Positions 38,317 through 47,108 of a stretch of DNA of 64,000 bases are shown here, one piece after another. The DNA comes from Thiomicrorhabdus cannonii (GTDB lineage Bacteria; Pseudomonadota; Gammaproteobacteria; Thiomicrospirales; Thiomicrospiraceae), in NCBI RefSeq assembly GCF_013391695.1, contig NZ_JACBGH010000007.1:1-64000 (forward strand), read 5' to 3'. The notes under the pieces were generated by a model. The model was not told the DNA's origin. It ran no database searches and was given only the letters and a program-made list of their open reading frames with translations. Numbering within the stretch: position 1 is the first letter of the stretch; each line of letters opens with the position of its first letter. Position numbers and translations under genes: made by a program.

Positions 38317-38398
38317 AGCCGAGCATTATAACAACCGGCCATACAAATGGCATCCACAACAGACAGGATAAAACCGCTATTTTTACCCCTTGCCAGCA

Positions 38399-38415
38399 CC
38401 CGGCCTGTTGAGTTT
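38399..38415 (+). repeat. Dispersed repeat, copy 11 (one base deleted)
   Basis: ACCGGCCTGTT followed by GAGTTT; one C of the core is missing. It lies in the divergent region between the His-rich protein gene and pgm. Confidence 0.7.
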
Positions 38416-38525
38416 ATTTTTTAGCCACGACAGCAAGATTCCCCGATATAATCAACGGATATTTAGACGCAGTTAATCGACGAATTTGCCTCTTTTGGGG
38501 CAGCAATCTAAAGGTGTGTGTGACT

Positions 38526-40172
38526 ATGGCGATCTCTCCCTATGCCGGAAAAAAAGCCCCTGCAAAACTGTTAGAAAACATCCCCAAACTCATGGCGGAT
38601 TACTACCACCTCAAACCCGACGCCAACCTGCCGGAACAGGCGGTCAGTTTCGGCACCTCCGGCCATCGCGGCTGCTCCAGCAAAACCACCTTTAACGAAA
38701 ACCATATCGCCGCCATCTGCCAGGCGATCGTCGAATACCGCCGTTTGCAGAACATCGTCGGCCCGCTGTTTATCGGCATGGACACCCACGCGCTTTCGGA
38801 AGCGGCGCACGCCACCGCCATAGAGGTGTTTGCCGCCAACGGCATTCATGTGATGATCCAGTCCAACGGCCGCTACACGCCCACACCGGTCATTTCCAAC
38901 GCCATTTTGAGTTACAACGCCGGCCGTCAGGGCGGCTTTGCCGACGGCGTGATTATCACCCCGTCGCACAATCCGCCGCAGGATGGCGGCTTTAAATACA
39001 ACCCGCCCAACGGCGGCCCAGCCGACACCGACGCGACCCAATGGATTCAAAACCGCGCCAACGCGATTCTGCTGAACGACCTCAAAGAGGTCAAACGCCT
39101 ACCCTTGGCGCAGGCGATGGCGTCCGACTGCGTCATCCCGACCGACCTGATCACCCCTTATGTCGAGAACCTGCATAAGGTGGTCAACATGCAGGCCATC
39201 AAAGAGGCCGGTTTGAAACTTGCGGTCGACCCGATGGGCGGTGCCGCCATCGACTTCTGGCAGCCGATTGCCGAACACTACGGCTTGAATCTGGAGGTGG
39301 TCAATCAGCAAGTCGACCCGACCTTCGGTTTTATGCATGTCGACAAGGACGGCAAAATCCGCATGGACTGCTCCTCGCCCTATGCGATGGCCGGCCTGAT
39401 CGACCTCAAGGACAACTACGATCTGGCCTTCGGCAACGACCCCGACGTGGATCGCCACGGCATTGTGACGAAATCGGTCGGTTTGATGAATCCCAACCAC
39501 TATCTGGCCGTGGCCATCGACTACCTCTTTACCCACCGCCCCAACTGGCCGAAGAACGCGGCGGTCGGCAAAACCCTGGTGTCCAGCTCGATGATCGACC
39601 GCGTGGCGGCGGCGCACCACCTCAATCTGTGCGAGGTGCCGGTCGGCTTCAAGTGGTTTGTGGACGGCTTGCAAACCGGCAGCTTCGGCTTTGGCGGCGA
39701 AGAATCGGCCGGCGCGTCTTTCCTGTGCATGGACGGCAGTGCCTGGAGCACCGACAAGGACGGCATTATCCTCAACCTGCTGGCGGCGGAAATCACCGCC
39801 GTCACCGGCAAAGACCCCGGCGAACGTTACCAGGAGCTGACCGCACAGTTCGGCAACCCGCTTTACACGCGCATTGACGCCCCCGCCAACCGCGAAGAGA
39901 AAACGATTTTGAGCAACCTCTCGCCGGAGATGGTCAAAGCCGACATCCTCGCGGGCGAGAAAATCACCGCCAAGCTCACGCATGCTCCCGGCAACGGCGC
40001 GGCGATTGGCGGCTTGAAAATCACCACTGAAAACGGCTGGTTTGCGGCACGCCCGTCCGGCACCGAGGATATTTACAAAATCTACGCCGAAAGTTTTAAA
40101 GGCGAGGCGCACCTGCAACAGATTGTGCAGGAAGCGCAAACCATTGTCAGCCAGGCGCTGGCGAACGCCTAA
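38526..40172 (+). CDS. pgm: Alpha-D-glucose phosphoglucomutase
   Basis: Interconverts glucose 1- and 6-phosphate for glycogen and cell-surface sugar synthesis. The 548-aa protein contains the phosphoserine loop [12 protein letters not shown], the Mg loop [10 protein letters not shown] and the sugar-specificity loop FGGEESAG, with the phosphate-binding RPSGTED near the C-terminus. All fit the E. coli Pgm subfamily. The ATG used gives the usual N-terminus; in-frame GTG codons 6-12 bases upstream, nearer AAAGG, are alternatives. Confidence 0.95.
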   Translation: MAISPYAGKKAPAKLLENIPKLMADYYHLKPDANLPEQAVSFGTSGHRGCSSKTTFNENHIAAICQAIVEYRRLQNIVGPLFIGMDTHALSEAAHATAIEVFAANGIHVMIQSNGRYTPTPVISNAILSYNAGRQGGFADGVIITPSHNPPQDGGFKYNPPNGGPADTDATQWIQNRANAILLNDLKEVKRLPLAQAMASDCVIPTDLITPYVENLHKVVNMQAIKEAGLKLAVDPMGGAAIDFWQPIAEHYGLNLEVVNQQVDPTFGFMHVDKDGKIRMDCSSPYAMAGLIDLKDNYDLAFGNDPDVDRHGIVTKSVGLMNPNHYLAVAIDYLFTHRPNWPKNAAVGKTLVSSSMIDRVAAAHHLNLCEVPVGFKWFVDGLQTGSFGFGGEESAGASFLCMDGSAWSTDKDGIILNLLAAEITAVTGKDPGERYQELTAQFGNPLYTRIDAPANREEKTILSNLSPEMVKADILAGEKITAKLTHAPGNGAAIGGLKITTENGWFAARPSGTEDIYKIYAESFKGEAHLQQIVQEAQTIVSQALANA

Positions 40173-40189
40173 GATAACGCGCTTCGACC

Positions 40190-41086
40190 ATGACCACGGA
40201 CAACCGTAAAAGTGTCTCCCTGATTCTCGGCAGCGGCGGCGGCCGCGGGCTGGCGCATATCGGTGTGATCCGCTGGCTGGAAGAAAACGGTTACCGCATC
40301 GACTCCATTTCCGGCTGCTCCATGGGCGCTCTGGTGGGCGGCGTGTACGCCGCCGGCAAACTCGACGCCTTCGAGAACTGGTTCAAACAACTCACCCAAA
40401 CCGACATCCTCGCCCTGCTGGATCTCGCCTGGGATCGCACCGGCCTGATCAAAGGCGACAAACTTTTCTCGGTGCTGAAGGAGATGATCGGCAACCCTGA
40501 TATCGAAAGCCTGCCTATCAAATTCACCGCGGTGGCCACCGATATCGAACACGAAAAAGAGGTGTGGCTGCAAAGCGGCTCGCTGCTGGAAGCCATCCGC
40601 GCCTCGATCGCCCTGCCGATGATTTTCACGCCGCACCAGCACCACGGCATGACGCTGATTGACGGCGGCGTGCTCAATCCGGTGCCCATCGCCCCCACCT
40701 TCGGCGACCGCACCGACCTGACCATTGCCGTCAACCTCGGCGGCAAAGCCGATAAGACCCTGCAACTGAGCGAACCGGCAGAGACCCGGCCCGCCTGGCT
40801 GGAAAGCCTGGGCGAGTTGCTGAGCGACATTAAATCGCATTTTGGTACGCAGGAAACCAGCGAAACGCCGTTTGTGTGGGACGTGTATGAAATCAGCAAC
40901 CAGGCTTTCGACAGTATGCAGAACAGCATTGCCCGCTCGAAACTGGCGGCTTACCCGCCCGATGTGGTCATCGACATTCCGCGCAATGCCTGCGGCATGC
41001 TCGAATTCACCCTGGTATCACCGATGATTCAGCTGGGTTACGACCTGGCCGGACGTTATTTGAATGCGCCACTAAAAAACGGCTAA
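40190..41086 (+). CDS. Patatin-like phospholipase (RssA type)
   Basis: A 298-aa predicted cytosolic or membrane-associated lipid acyl hydrolase. It has the oxyanion-hole GSGGGRG (14-20), the nucleophile Ser44 in GCSMG and the dyad Asp158 in DGG. N- and C-terminal portions match the RssA/YchK group found in proteobacteria. It starts 17 bp after pgm and may be cotranscribed, with no obvious metabolic link. Substrate is not known from sequence. Confidence 0.88.
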   Translation: MTTDNRKSVSLILGSGGGRGLAHIGVIRWLEENGYRIDSISGCSMGALVGGVYAAGKLDAFENWFKQLTQTDILALLDLAWDRTGLIKGDKLFSVLKEMIGNPDIESLPIKFTAVATDIEHEKEVWLQSGSLLEAIRASIALPMIFTPHQHHGMTLIDGGVLNPVPIAPTFGDRTDLTIAVNLGGKADKTLQLSEPAETRPAWLESLGELLSDIKSHFGTQETSETPFVWDVYEISNQAFDSMQNSIARSKLAAYPPDVVIDIPRNACGMLEFTLVSPMIQLGYDLAGRYLNAPLKNG

Positions 41087-41105
41087 AGGAAGCGACTAAA
41101 AAAGG

Positions 41106-41138
41106 CTCTGTTCGCCGCATCAACGGCTGGCAGAGCCA
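41106..41138 (-). terminator. Hairpin after the patatin gene, U-run on the minus strand
   Basis: GGCTCTG (41106-41112) pairs with CAGAGCC (41132-41138). The six-residue A tract before it makes a U run only on the minus strand, although no minus-strand gene ends here. On the plus strand only a short TTT follows. It may act weakly in both directions. Confidence 0.45.
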
Positions 41139-41196
41139 AGTTTGGGGTGGCCTATTAAAGGCGTGCAGAGGCTCAGCGCACTTTGCAGGACAAGGT

Positions 41197-41467
41197 TATA
41201 GGGCACCTCTAATAACTCACGTTGGATTCTGGCAACGCCAAATTTGTCAGGTCAAGGCGTGAAGTTGCAGTAATGTCTAGACCTTGCAAAACTTCACAAC
41301 GCAGAAATGACAAATTTGGCTAAGCCCCTTCGGGCGGTGCTTAAAAGCCACTTCTTCGGTATTGTGCGCCTTGACCTTAGAATGACTAAGGTCGGCAACG
41401 CACGCTTGGAATAAGTGGCTTTTAAGTCCCGCAGAATCTCATCGGGGGTTATTAGAGGTGCCCTATA
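41197..41467. mobile_element. 271-bp MITE-like element with perfect 20-bp terminal inverted repeats
   Basis: The ends 41197-41216 and 41448-41467 are perfect inverted repeats, starting TATAGGGCACCTC. They include a TATA/TA flank consistent with TA target duplication. Inside, two further inverted pairs occur: 41236-41248 with 41308-41320 (GCCAAATTTGTCA) and 41341-41353 with 41412-41424 (TTAAAAGCCACTT). No transposase is encoded. GGGCACCTCTAATAA-type ends recall IS5-family elements, so it is probably a non-autonomous derivative; the family assignment is inference. Confidence 0.75.
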
Positions 41468-41484
41468 GAGCGTTAAAGAAATAT

Positions 41485-41580
41485 CCCTCAAGCACCTTGA
41501 GCGTGCAACAATCAGGCCGGTGAATCGGCTGATTGCCTGTTACTGGCAACACGGCAAAGTTGAAAACACCTTTGCCGCGC
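41485..41580. other. Three consecutive strong hairpins of unknown role
   Basis: CTCAAG/CTTGAG, CAATCAG/CTGATTG with an inner CCG/CGG, and CGGCAAAG/CTTTGCCG form three stems within about 96 bp. There is no clear promoter or U run. It could be a structured RNA or mobile-element debris. Confidence 0.35.
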
Positions 41581-41736
41581 AAATTATCTTAGCGCCGTCC
41601 TGTTCAACCTAGCCAATTGATATTTCAAATCTTGTTGATAGCTTCTTCGCCGTCCGGCAATACAACCATGCTCCACCAGCAAAGCGCGCTAAAACCCTAC
41701 TTTTAAAATGCATAATATTTTTTTATACCCCTAAAA

Positions 41737-41748
41737 GCCCGGCCTGCT
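41737..41748 (+). repeat. Dispersed repeat, copy 12 (two mismatches)
   Basis: GCCCGGCCTGCT followed by CAAAAC; a diverged copy about 650 bp past the patatin gene. Confidence 0.5.
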
Positions 41749-41961
41749 CAAAACCGCCCGTAATCCCTGATTTTTTTCAAAAATCGCTCTCAAAACACGC
41801 TTTTGATAAGAGCTTGTGCGTATTTTTATTGCCATAAAAATAGATTATGAATGGCAAAAAATTATATTTATTAGAATTTACTTATAGACTCGTGAAAATA
41901 GGCCCACAAAATTATGCGGGCCGGGTGGCCTGCCAAAACCCTATCCACATCAATGCACTAC

Positions 41962-41985
41962 ACGCGCCGTCCAGCAACGGCGCGT
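41962..41985 (+). promoter_or_regulatory. Perfect 9-bp hairpin in the FCSD leader
   Basis: ACGCGCCGT (41962-41970) pairs perfectly with ACGGCGCGT (41977-41985) around CCAGCA. It ends about 17 bp before the cytochrome start, just 5' of the GAAGGGAA ribosome site. A role in mRNA stability or translational control of the FCSD operon is plausible. Confidence 0.5.
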
Positions 41986-42002
41986 AGCCAGAAGGGAACC
42001 CT

Positions 42003-42320
42003 ATGAAAACCGTCATGATGCCATTGAGCGCCCTGTTTGTCGGCGCTTTGAGCCTGATGCCGCTGGCCGCGCACGCCGACGTCATCAGCAACGCCGAACT
42101 ATCGGCCACCACCTGTTTTATGTGCCACGGCCCCGAAGGCAAATACAGCGGCGGCGCCATTCCGCCGCTGGCTGGCTATCCCGCCAACATCATGGTACAG
42201 CAACTCAAAGACATGAAAAGCGGCAAGCGCCCCTCAACCGTCATGCAGCGCCACCTGAAGGCGTATTCCGACGAAGAGATTGAAGCCCTGGCAAGCTACT
42301 TTGCCACGCTCAAGCCTTAA
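42003..42320 (+). CDS. fccA: Flavocytochrome c sulfide dehydrogenase, monohaem cytochrome subunit
   Basis: A 105-aa precursor with a Sec signal peptide cut near AHA-D26. The mature protein is about 80 aa with one haem site, C38-F-M-C-H42. It lies 35 bp upstream of the flavoprotein gene, so it should accept electrons from FccB during periplasmic sulfide oxidation. Monohaem forms of about 10 kDa are known in several sulfur bacteria; dihaem forms occur in others. A GAAGGGAA site precedes the ATG. Confidence 0.9.
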   Translation: MKTVMMPLSALFVGALSLMPLAAHADVISNAELSATTCFMCHGPEGKYSGGAIPPLAGYPANIMVQQLKDMKSGKRPSTVMQRHLKAYSDEEIEALASYFATLKP

Positions 42321-42355
42321 CGCCCTTGCCGCCCTTTCAACAGGAACAGACCGAC

Positions 42356-43648
42356 ATGATTCAATCCAATCGTAGAACTCTCATCAAAGCCCTGGCCGCT
42401 GCCGGTCTGGGCGCACCGCTGGCCGCCACGCTAAACGGCTGCAGCACCCCGTTCAGAAACGCCCGTCCGCACGTTGTCGTCATCGGCGGTGGCTTTGGCG
42501 GCGCCACGGCCGCCAAATACCTGCGCCGTTTCAGCCGCAACCAGATCGACGTGACCTTGATCGAGCCCAAACAAACCTACATGACCTGCCCCGGCAGCAA
42601 CTGGTATCTGGCCGGCCTGACCGATGTGCCGAGCCTCACGCACGACTATGAAGCGCTTAAAACCCAACACGGCGTGAAGGTGATTCACGACACCGTCAGC
42701 CGCGTGGATGGCGACGCGCAAAGCGTGTCCCTGCAAAACGGCGAGACGCTGCATTACGACCGTCTGGTGATGTCGCCCGGCATTGACTTTGTTTACGACG
42801 CTGTCCCCGGTTACTCCGAAGCCGCCAGCGAAGTGCTGCCGCACGCCTATCAGGCCGGCCCGCAGACCGAGCTGCTGTACCAACAGATTCGTGAAATGCG
42901 CCAGGGCGGCACCTTCCTGATGATCGCCCCGCCCAATCCGTTCCGCTGCCCGCCAGGGCCTTACGAGCGCGTCAGCATGATTGCCGCCTACTTCAAGGAA
43001 CACAATCCCACGGCGAAAATCATCGTGCTCGACCCCAAATCCAAATTCTCCAAACAGGCGCTGTTTATGGAGGGCTGGCAGGAACTTTACGGCAGCATGA
43101 TCGAGTGGTACGGCAAAAACGACGGCGCCATCGTTGAAGAGCTGGACGTAGCAAACAAAACCGTGAGCTGCGAACTGGATACCTTCAAAGCCGACGTGAT
43201 CAACGTGATTCCGCCGCAAAAAGCCGCCAAAATCGCGTTTGATACCGGCCTGACCGACGCCACCGGCTGGTGTCCGGTCAATCAGGAAACCTTTGAATCC
43301 ACACAGAAACGCGGCATTTTCGTGATTGGCGACGCCTCGATTGCCGGACAGATGCCGAAATCGGGACACTCCGCCTCCAGCCACGGCAAAATGTGCGCGG
43401 CGGCGATTGTCTCCCAGCTTAACAACTGGGCCATGCCGCGGCCTAAAAACGCCAACACCTGCTACAGTCTGGTAGGCGCCCACTACGGCATCAGCATCGC
43501 CGGGGTGTACGAAATGCAGGACGGCATCATCAAAGAGATCGCCGGCGGCGTCAGCCAGATGGGCGCTTCGCAACAAGTGCGCAAAATGGAAGCCGAATAC
43601 GCGCGCGGCTGGTACAAGAGCATTACCGCCGACGTTTGGAAAAGCTGA
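42356..43648 (+). CDS. fccB: Flavocytochrome c sulfide dehydrogenase, flavoprotein subunit
   Basis: A 430-aa FAD protein that oxidises sulfide to sulfur. The Rossmann motif VVVIGGGFGGATAAKYL lies at 40-56. Cys78 (MTCPGSN) matches the covalent FAD-linking position, while Cys198 (FRCPPGP) and Cys306 (GWCPVN) match the redox pair of the family. The N-terminus has a Tat-like motif (NRRTLIK) followed by a hydrophobic stretch that ends in a lipobox-like LNGC29, so a lipid anchor is possible. The start is supported by CAGGAA 9 bp upstream. Confidence 0.93.
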   Translation: MIQSNRRTLIKALAAAGLGAPLAATLNGCSTPFRNARPHVVVIGGGFGGATAAKYLRRFSRNQIDVTLIEPKQTYMTCPGSNWYLAGLTDVPSLTHDYEALKTQHGVKVIHDTVSRVDGDAQSVSLQNGETLHYDRLVMSPGIDFVYDAVPGYSEAASEVLPHAYQAGPQTELLYQQIREMRQGGTFLMIAPPNPFRCPPGPYERVSMIAAYFKEHNPTAKIIVLDPKSKFSKQALFMEGWQELYGSMIEWYGKNDGAIVEELDVANKTVSCELDTFKADVINVIPPQKAAKIAFDTGLTDATGWCPVNQETFESTQKRGIFVIGDASIAGQMPKSGHSASSHGKMCAAAIVSQLNNWAMPRPKNANTCYSLVGAHYGISIAGVYEMQDGIIKEIAGGVSQMGASQQVRKMEAEYARGWYKSITADVWKS

Positions 43649-43802
43649 CAAAACTCAGGTGATTTAACACCACCGGAACGCCCAGGCACGAATCGCACAG
43701 ACCTCACCGTCCAAACGCTTCGCGCCTTGGTGTTTTGGCCTCCTGGTGGTTCAAACCTTGTTCCGGCATCGTGCCAAAACTCTTCCCCAAATTCTCCCCA
43801 AA

Positions 43803-43820
43803 ATTTTCAACAGGCCGGGT
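43803..43820 (-). repeat. Dispersed repeat, copy 13 (exact), sharing a base with a stop codon
   Basis: Exact core on the minus strand with GAAAATT extension. The TAA of the TlpA-fusion gene (43820-43822) merges into it in the same way as copy 10. Confidence 0.9.
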
Positions 43821-45073
43821 TACGGCTGCTGCAACGCCTCTTCTATCAGCGTCAGATGTTCTGCTGCATCCCATTGCGTGCCGCCAAACAGCGCGTAACG
43901 GATTTGTCCCTGCTTGTCGATCAGATAGGTACTCGGATAGGCAAACACCTGCCACTCCTTCACCGCCGAACCGCTCGGGTCGAGCAACACCGGGAAATTC
44001 ACCGGATGAGTCTGCAGAAACGCGCTTATCGCCGCCGCCGATTCCGCCAGATTGACCGCCAGAATCTCAAACGGCGCCTCTTTTAAGCGGGTTTTCAAGC
44101 GCGCCATCGACGGCATTTCGTGCACGCACGGCGGACACCAGCTCGCCCAGAAATTCAGCAACACCACCTTGCCGCGATAATCGCTTAAAGCGACCGTGTT
44201 ACCCTGCTGATCTTGCAACTGCAAAACGCGATCCTGCGGGCCCTGATACGGCTGCAATTCGGTGGAGCGATGGCTGGCGGCCTTCTGCGGCGCTGCGGAA
44301 GCGACCGGCGCCATACGCCGATCCGCAGACATATAGGGCAGTTGCAACCCTATTAGGGTTTGCAGGCGCGGGGCCAACTGTTCAGCCGCGGTTTTTTCTA
44401 CCGCCAGTGCGTCCGCACGGAAATAGAAGCGGTCGCGCACCTTGGGCTGCAAAACGGTAAACACATCGCTGCCGGCCTGTTCAAATTGTTTTGACAGCTC
44501 CGCCAAACGCCAACGCCAGGGCGACAACTCCGCCTGCCAAATCGTCACCGGCAAATTGACGCTGGCGACCTCGTTCCAGTACTGCGCCGATTCCCCCGCT
44601 TGCGGCGTATTCACATACAAATTGGGATTGATCAAAACCAATCCCAAGTGGTTCAAGGATTCCTGCTGGAAAGCGCTCACGCCGCGCACCGCAAGCTGTG
44701 CCGCCTTGTTGGCCGCCACAATCCACAGCGGCTTGCCATCCTTGCGCGCCTCTTTAATCAGCGCCTGCACCCAGGCCGTCGGCACCTGATCGACCGCGCT
44801 CGGCGCCGGCGCCAAGAACAGCGGTTCATACAGATCGCTAAACCAGCTTTCAATGCCGTTTTTTGCCAGCCTTTCCGCGACCTTGCGTTCCTGCGACAAC
44901 ACGCCATATTCGGACGGCAGCCATAGCAGCCGCGCCTGAGCCGGCGCCTCTGCAGAAACGACCTCAATGTTCAATTCGGCATCCGCAAGCGGCAAGGGGC
45001 GCGTCTCGGCCTGAACCGGAAGCAGGCTCCAGCTCCATACGACAAACAGCAATTGAATAATGGTACGCGCCAC
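43820..45073 (-). CDS. Two-domain periplasmic protein: hydrolase-like domain fused to TlpA/ResA thioredoxin
   Basis: A 417-aa protein with a signal peptide (about 1-23). The N-terminal part (about 38-240) looks like an alpha/beta-hydrolase fold but has ANKAAQLA near residue 121 where a GxSxG nucleophile elbow would be expected, so it is probably non-catalytic. The C-terminal part (about 278-415) is a TlpA/ResA domain with WCPPC (Cys313, Cys316) and the cis-Pro loop AYPSTYLID. The GTG start is chosen because GAGGAG sits 8 bp upstream. It converges with the FCSD operon. Confidence 0.85.
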   Translation of the reverse strand: MARTIIQLLFVVWSWSLLPVQAETRPLPLADAELNIEVVSAEAPAQARLLWLPSEYGVLSQERKVAERLAKNGIESWFSDLYEPLFLAPAPSAVDQVPTAWVQALIKEARKDGKPLWIVAANKAAQLAVRGVSAFQQESLNHLGLVLINPNLYVNTPQAGESAQYWNEVASVNLPVTIWQAELSPWRWRLAELSKQFEQAGSDVFTVLQPKVRDRFYFRADALAVEKTAAEQLAPRLQTLIGLQLPYMSADRRMAPVASAAPQKAASHRSTELQPYQGPQDRVLQLQDQQGNTVALSDYRGKVVLLNFWASWCPPCVHEMPSMARLKTRLKEAPFEILAVNLAESAAAISAFLQTHPVNFPVLLDPSGSAVKEWQVFAYPSTYLIDKQGQIRYALFGGTQWDAAEHLTLIEEALQQP

Positions 45074-45225
45074 GGCCTTCTCCTCAAATGACACCCAATG
45101 CGGGTTACGCCATTGTAGAAGAGATGGCCTGTAAAAAAAACATCACGTCGCTGTCATCTCGGCGTCAAACAGCCGCCTGATAATCCAGTCTGAATCCATC
45201 CCGAAAAACACAGGTAATCACAAGA

Positions 45226-46962
45226 ATGCTGAATCTGGAAAAAGCGCTGAGCGACAAATTCCCCGAACTGAGCCGCAAGCCCGGCAGTAAATGGCTGGTC
45301 AAACTCATCAAGGCATTGAGTCACGAAGAGGAGATCAACCAGTTCATCCTCAGCCACCAGCACCTGCGCGGCTTTGCCTTTCTGGATGCGGTGCTCAACC
45401 ACTTCAACTTCAGCTACAAGGTCAGCTCCCGCGCCCTGCAGCGCATTCCCGCCGAAGGGCGCGTCATTATCGTCGCCAACCACCCCATCGGCTCGCTCGA
45501 CGGCCTGTCGCTGCTGAAAATGGTACGCAGCGTGCGGCCCGACGTGCGCATCGTCGCCAGCGACCTGCTCAATCATATCGAACCCCTGCAATCGCTGTTT
45601 CTGGGCGTGGACAATATCAGCGGCAAAAACAGCCACAAAACCCAGTTCAAGGCGATGCTGGGCGCGCTGCAAAACGACGAAGCCGTGATTATTTTCCCTT
45701 CCGGCGAAGTCTCGCGCATCCGCCCCAACGGCGTGCGCGACGGCAAATGGAAAGGCGGCTTCCTCAAACTGGCCGAAAAGACCAAAGCGCCGATCGTGCC
45801 GATTTATGTCGATGCCCGCAATTCCGCGCTGTTTTACAGTCTGTCCGCGCTTTACAAGCCGTTAGGAACCTTGATGCTGGTGCAGGAGATGTTCAATAAA
45901 GATCATCAGGAAATCCAGTTCCATATCGGCAAGGCGATTGCCTGGAAAACCGTCGCCAAACTGGATTTGCCGGCCAGTACCCTCGCCAACCGTTTCCGCA
46001 AACACCTCTACCAACTCGACAAGGAGGCCAAAGCCGCCAAAAAAGGCAAGCCGGCGCTGTTTGAAACGCTGGAGACCGTGGCCCATCCGGTTGACCGCAA
46101 GGCCTTGAAAAAAGCCCTCAAGGCCAGCCAGCTGCTCGGGCAGACGCAGGACGGCAAAAAAATCTATCTGTACGACTTTGCGCCGGACTCGCCGGTGATG
46201 CACGAAATCGGCCGGTTACGCGAACTGACCTTCCGTTCGGTCGAAGAAGGCACGGGGCACTCGCTGGATCTGGATGCCTATGACAGTTACTACCGTCACT
46301 TGGTGTTGTGGGACGAAGAGGATCTGGAAATTGTCGGCGCCTACCGTATCGGCGAATGCAGCGCCATTATGGATACGCACGGCAAACAAGGGCTTTATTC
46401 CAGCACGCTGTTTGACCTTAAAGCGGAAATCGAACCCTATCTGCCGCACGCCATCGAGCTGGGGCGCAGCTTTGTGCAGCCGCGCTACTGGGGGATGCGC
46501 AGCCTGGACTATCTATGGTACGGCATCGGTGCCTATGTGGCGCAGCATCCTGACATCAAATACCTGTTCGGCCCGGTTTCCTTGAGCGACGCCTACCCGC
46601 AAAACGCCAAGGAATTGATTATCGGTTTTTATGAACAGCAGTTCGGTTCGCATCAGGACCTGGCCTGTGCAAAACGCCCGGTCAGCGTCAGCGAAGCCAA
46701 TCGGCAGATTGCACAGACCCTCTTCAATGAGGACTACAAAACCAGCTTCAAGAAACTCAATGCCCTGCTCGATTTGGAAGGCGTTAAGGTTCCCACCCTG
46801 TTCAAACAATACGCCGAACTGTGCGAGGACAAAGGCTGCCGTTTTATCGATTTCAGCATCGACCCCGATTTCGGCGGCTGCATCGACAGTCTGATTCTGG
46901 TGGAACTGGATAAAATCCAGGCCAAAAAGAGACAGCGTTACCTGACCCCTATCGGGGTTTAG
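45226..46962 (+). CDS. OlsF-like bifunctional acyltransferase (PlsC plus GNAT)
   Basis: A 578-aa protein. The N-terminal half (about 60-250) is a PlsC-type acyltransferase with ANHPIGSLDG (His86, Asp92) and FPSGEVSR. The C-terminal half (about 310-480) matches OlsB-like N-acyltransferases, with RELTFRSVEEG, DLDAYDSYYRHLVLWD and GRSFVQPRYWG. This layout matches OlsF, which makes ornithine lipids in Serratia and relatives. The TAG stop comes from the end of an inserted MITE-like sequence, so the original C-terminus may have been longer. Confidence 0.8.
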   Translation: MLNLEKALSDKFPELSRKPGSKWLVKLIKALSHEEEINQFILSHQHLRGFAFLDAVLNHFNFSYKVSSRALQRIPAEGRVIIVANHPIGSLDGLSLLKMVRSVRPDVRIVASDLLNHIEPLQSLFLGVDNISGKNSHKTQFKAMLGALQNDEAVIIFPSGEVSRIRPNGVRDGKWKGGFLKLAEKTKAPIVPIYVDARNSALFYSLSALYKPLGTLMLVQEMFNKDHQEIQFHIGKAIAWKTVAKLDLPASTLANRFRKHLYQLDKEAKAAKKGKPALFETLETVAHPVDRKALKKALKASQLLGQTQDGKKIYLYDFAPDSPVMHEIGRLRELTFRSVEEGTGHSLDLDAYDSYYRHLVLWDEEDLEIVGAYRIGECSAIMDTHGKQGLYSSTLFDLKAEIEPYLPHAIELGRSFVQPRYWGMRSLDYLWYGIGAYVAQHPDIKYLFGPVSLSDAYPQNAKELIIGFYEQQFGSHQDLACAKRPVSVSEANRQIAQTLFNEDYKTSFKKLNALLDLEGVKVPTLFKQYAELCEDKGCRFIDFSIDPDFGGCIDSLILVELDKIQAKKRQRYLTPIGV

Positions 46963-46996
46963 GGCGCCTCGAATAACCCCCAATGAGATTCTGCGG
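46960..46996. mobile_element. Partial second copy of the MITE end
   Basis: This 37-bp stretch closely matches the inverted right end of the element at 41197-41467. Both read TAGGGC, CCTC, AATAACCCCC and ATGAGATTCTGCGG, with about four differences. The match stops abruptly, so it is a remnant or a solo end. Its first bases form the stop codon of the OlsF-like gene. Confidence 0.75.
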
Positions 46997-47108
46997 ACGA
47001 CCCGCCGTTTGAGCGCCTCTATTTTCGGGCATTAAACTGGTTTAGCCAGCGCTTTGCCAGTAAACTAACAGGCTACCCATCTGCATAAAATCAAGGCGCG
47101 TCACCGTC

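Larger units (their letters stand above)
41139..42002. other. Gene-free interval before the FCSD operon
   Basis: About 860 bp without a convincing gene. It holds the MITE-like element (41197-41467), three close hairpins (41485-41580), a diverged repeat copy (41737), an AT-rich stretch (41780-41900) and the fcc leader hairpin (41962-41985). Short open frames here show no recognisable family. Confidence 0.7.

Noticed and set aside
41294-41491. Minus-strand 65-codon open frame
   Set aside because: It lies almost wholly inside the MITE-like element and extends through its inverted repeats. There is no ribosome site or family match, so it is treated as spurious.
42431-43651. 406-codon minus-strand open frame opposite fccB
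   Set aside because: Shadow of the flavoprotein gene, whose FAD and Cys motifs are intact.
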